Source: Lachnospiraceae bacterium (GTDB taxonomy: Bacteria > Bacillota > Clostridia > Lachnospirales > Lachnospiraceae). From it: 5,915 nt of DNA. The notes under the pieces are model-generated. The model worked only from the letters and a program-made list of their open reading frames with translations. It did not search any database and had not been told where the DNA came from. The position numbers were made by a program, and so were the translations under genes. Of the stretch, positions 5,363 through 5,915 are shown one piece after another. Each line of letters opens with the position of its first letter. Positions within the stretch are counted from its first letter, which is position 1. The stretch is from the NCBI GenBank assembly GCA_015057205.1, contig SVEW01000134.1:1-5915 (forward strand), in the 5' to 3' direction.

Positions 5363-5915
5363 TTATGCGTCTAATTCTTCTGTTAATTTACAAATCTCAT
5401 CGATGATTCCGCCAATGTATGCAATGGTATCAAGGAGCGGTTCATCGGTGGTGATGTCTACTTTTGCTAAAGCTGCGAGGCCTACCGGGTCTAAGGTGGA
5501 ACCGGCAGAGAGGACGTTTTTCCAATCCTCCACGGCAGAAGCACCTTCTTTTTCGATACGCTTACTAACCTGGGTAGCTACGGTTAAACCGGCACTGTAG
5601 GTGTAAGAGTAAAGGCCCATGTAATAATGAGGCTGACGCATCCAGGTGAGTTCGGCACCCGGGGTGATTTCAACGGCATCCCCCCAGAATTTTTCTAAGG
5701 TATCTTTCATAATGCCGTTCAAAATCTCGGCGGTAACACTTTGCCCTTTGTCTACGAGGCGATATACCTCGCGCTGATAATAGGCTTCGATGAAGTGGGT
5801 TACGAAGTTGTGGTAATAGGTATTGTTAATCATATTCGCAAGTACCCAGCGCTGGAAACGCTTGTCATCGTTGGTTTTCTTTAAGTAGTTTGCCAAAAGC
5901 AACTCATTCATTGTG
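5363..5915 (-). CDS. pepF: Oligoendopeptidase F (peptidase family M3), C-terminal part (5' end outside window)
   Basis: PepF is a cytoplasmic zinc metallopeptidase that cleaves short peptides, contributing to peptide turnover and nutrition. Only the last 184 codons or so of a protein usually near 600 residues are present. The frame stays open to the right edge, with a threonine codon before the ATG at 5911, so that methionine is internal; T-M-N-E-L-L-L-A-N-Y corresponds to the STVNE-like block that follows the active-site helix. Counting that M as 1, MINNTYYHNFVTHFIEA (27-43) and W90-MRQPHYYMGLYSYTYSAGL (to 109) are the conserved M3B segments, and the tyrosines and histidine of the latter line the substrate channel. 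The zinc-binding HExxH should lie just outside the window, so activity cannot be judged here. The stop is at 5365-5363. Confidence 0.93.
   Translation of the reverse strand, partial: TMNELLLANYLKKTNDDKRFQRWVLANMINNTYYHNFVTHFIEAYYQREVYRLVDKGQSVTAEILNGIMKDTLEKFWGDAVEITPGAELTWMRQPHYYMGLYSYTYSAGLTVATQVSKRIEKEGASAVEDWKNVLSAGSTLDPVGLAALAKVDITTDEPLLDTIAYIGGIIDEICKLTEELDA

Noticed and set aside
5909..5911. ATG at 5911 (minus strand) as the start of a short 182-residue protein
   Set aside because: The sequence is the C-terminal third of oligoendopeptidase F and the frame is open to the window edge, so this methionine is internal.

Overview
The window looks like a chromosomal stretch from a low-to-moderate GC member of the Bacillota, most likely class Clostridia and plausibly Lachnospiraceae. 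This rests on strong AGGAGG-type ribosome binding sites, compact gene spacing, short hairpin terminators with T tracts, and proteins that read as clostridial versions of their families. The taxon is an inference from style; no rRNA or other marker is present.

Layout, left to right. Positions 1-1644 hold the end of prmC and the complete prfA, a conserved translation-termination pair: PrmC methylates the GGQ glutamine of release factor 1, and prfA encodes that factor. After a 109-base gap with a candidate extended -10 promoter comes a 451-residue membrane permease of the ArsB/NhaD/SLC13 type (1754-3109), followed by a clear intrinsic terminator. Next is a two-gene unit, ybaK (mischarged-tRNA deacylase) and a HAD-family hydrolase (3180-4271). 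On the right are yfcE, a metallophosphodiesterase (+ strand, best start at 4802), and the C-terminal part of pepF, an M3-family oligoendopeptidase (- strand, running off the window). These two converge on a shared hairpin terminator.

The unexpected part is the 530-base gap between the HAD gene and yfcE. It has no credible protein gene. Its minus strand carries a near-consensus sigma-A promoter (TTGACA, 17 bases, TAATAT) behind an A/T-rich upstream tract. Then come four copies of the octamer AGGAGGTA, three of them within a longer repeat (AGGAGGTACGGTCCA) set exactly 53 bases apart, and then a 16-bp perfect hairpin followed by seven T residues. This is the architecture of a free-standing non-coding RNA of about 320 nt studded with Shine-Dalgarno-like motifs. 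I do not recognise it as a named RNA family. It is the best candidate here for something undescribed; its function (ribosome or anti-SD binding, small-RNA sponge, CsrA-type protein sponge, or a set of mini-ORFs) is open.

The remaining genes are housekeeping functions in translation quality control, peptide turnover and transport. I see no mobile elements, CRISPR arrays, tRNA or rRNA genes.
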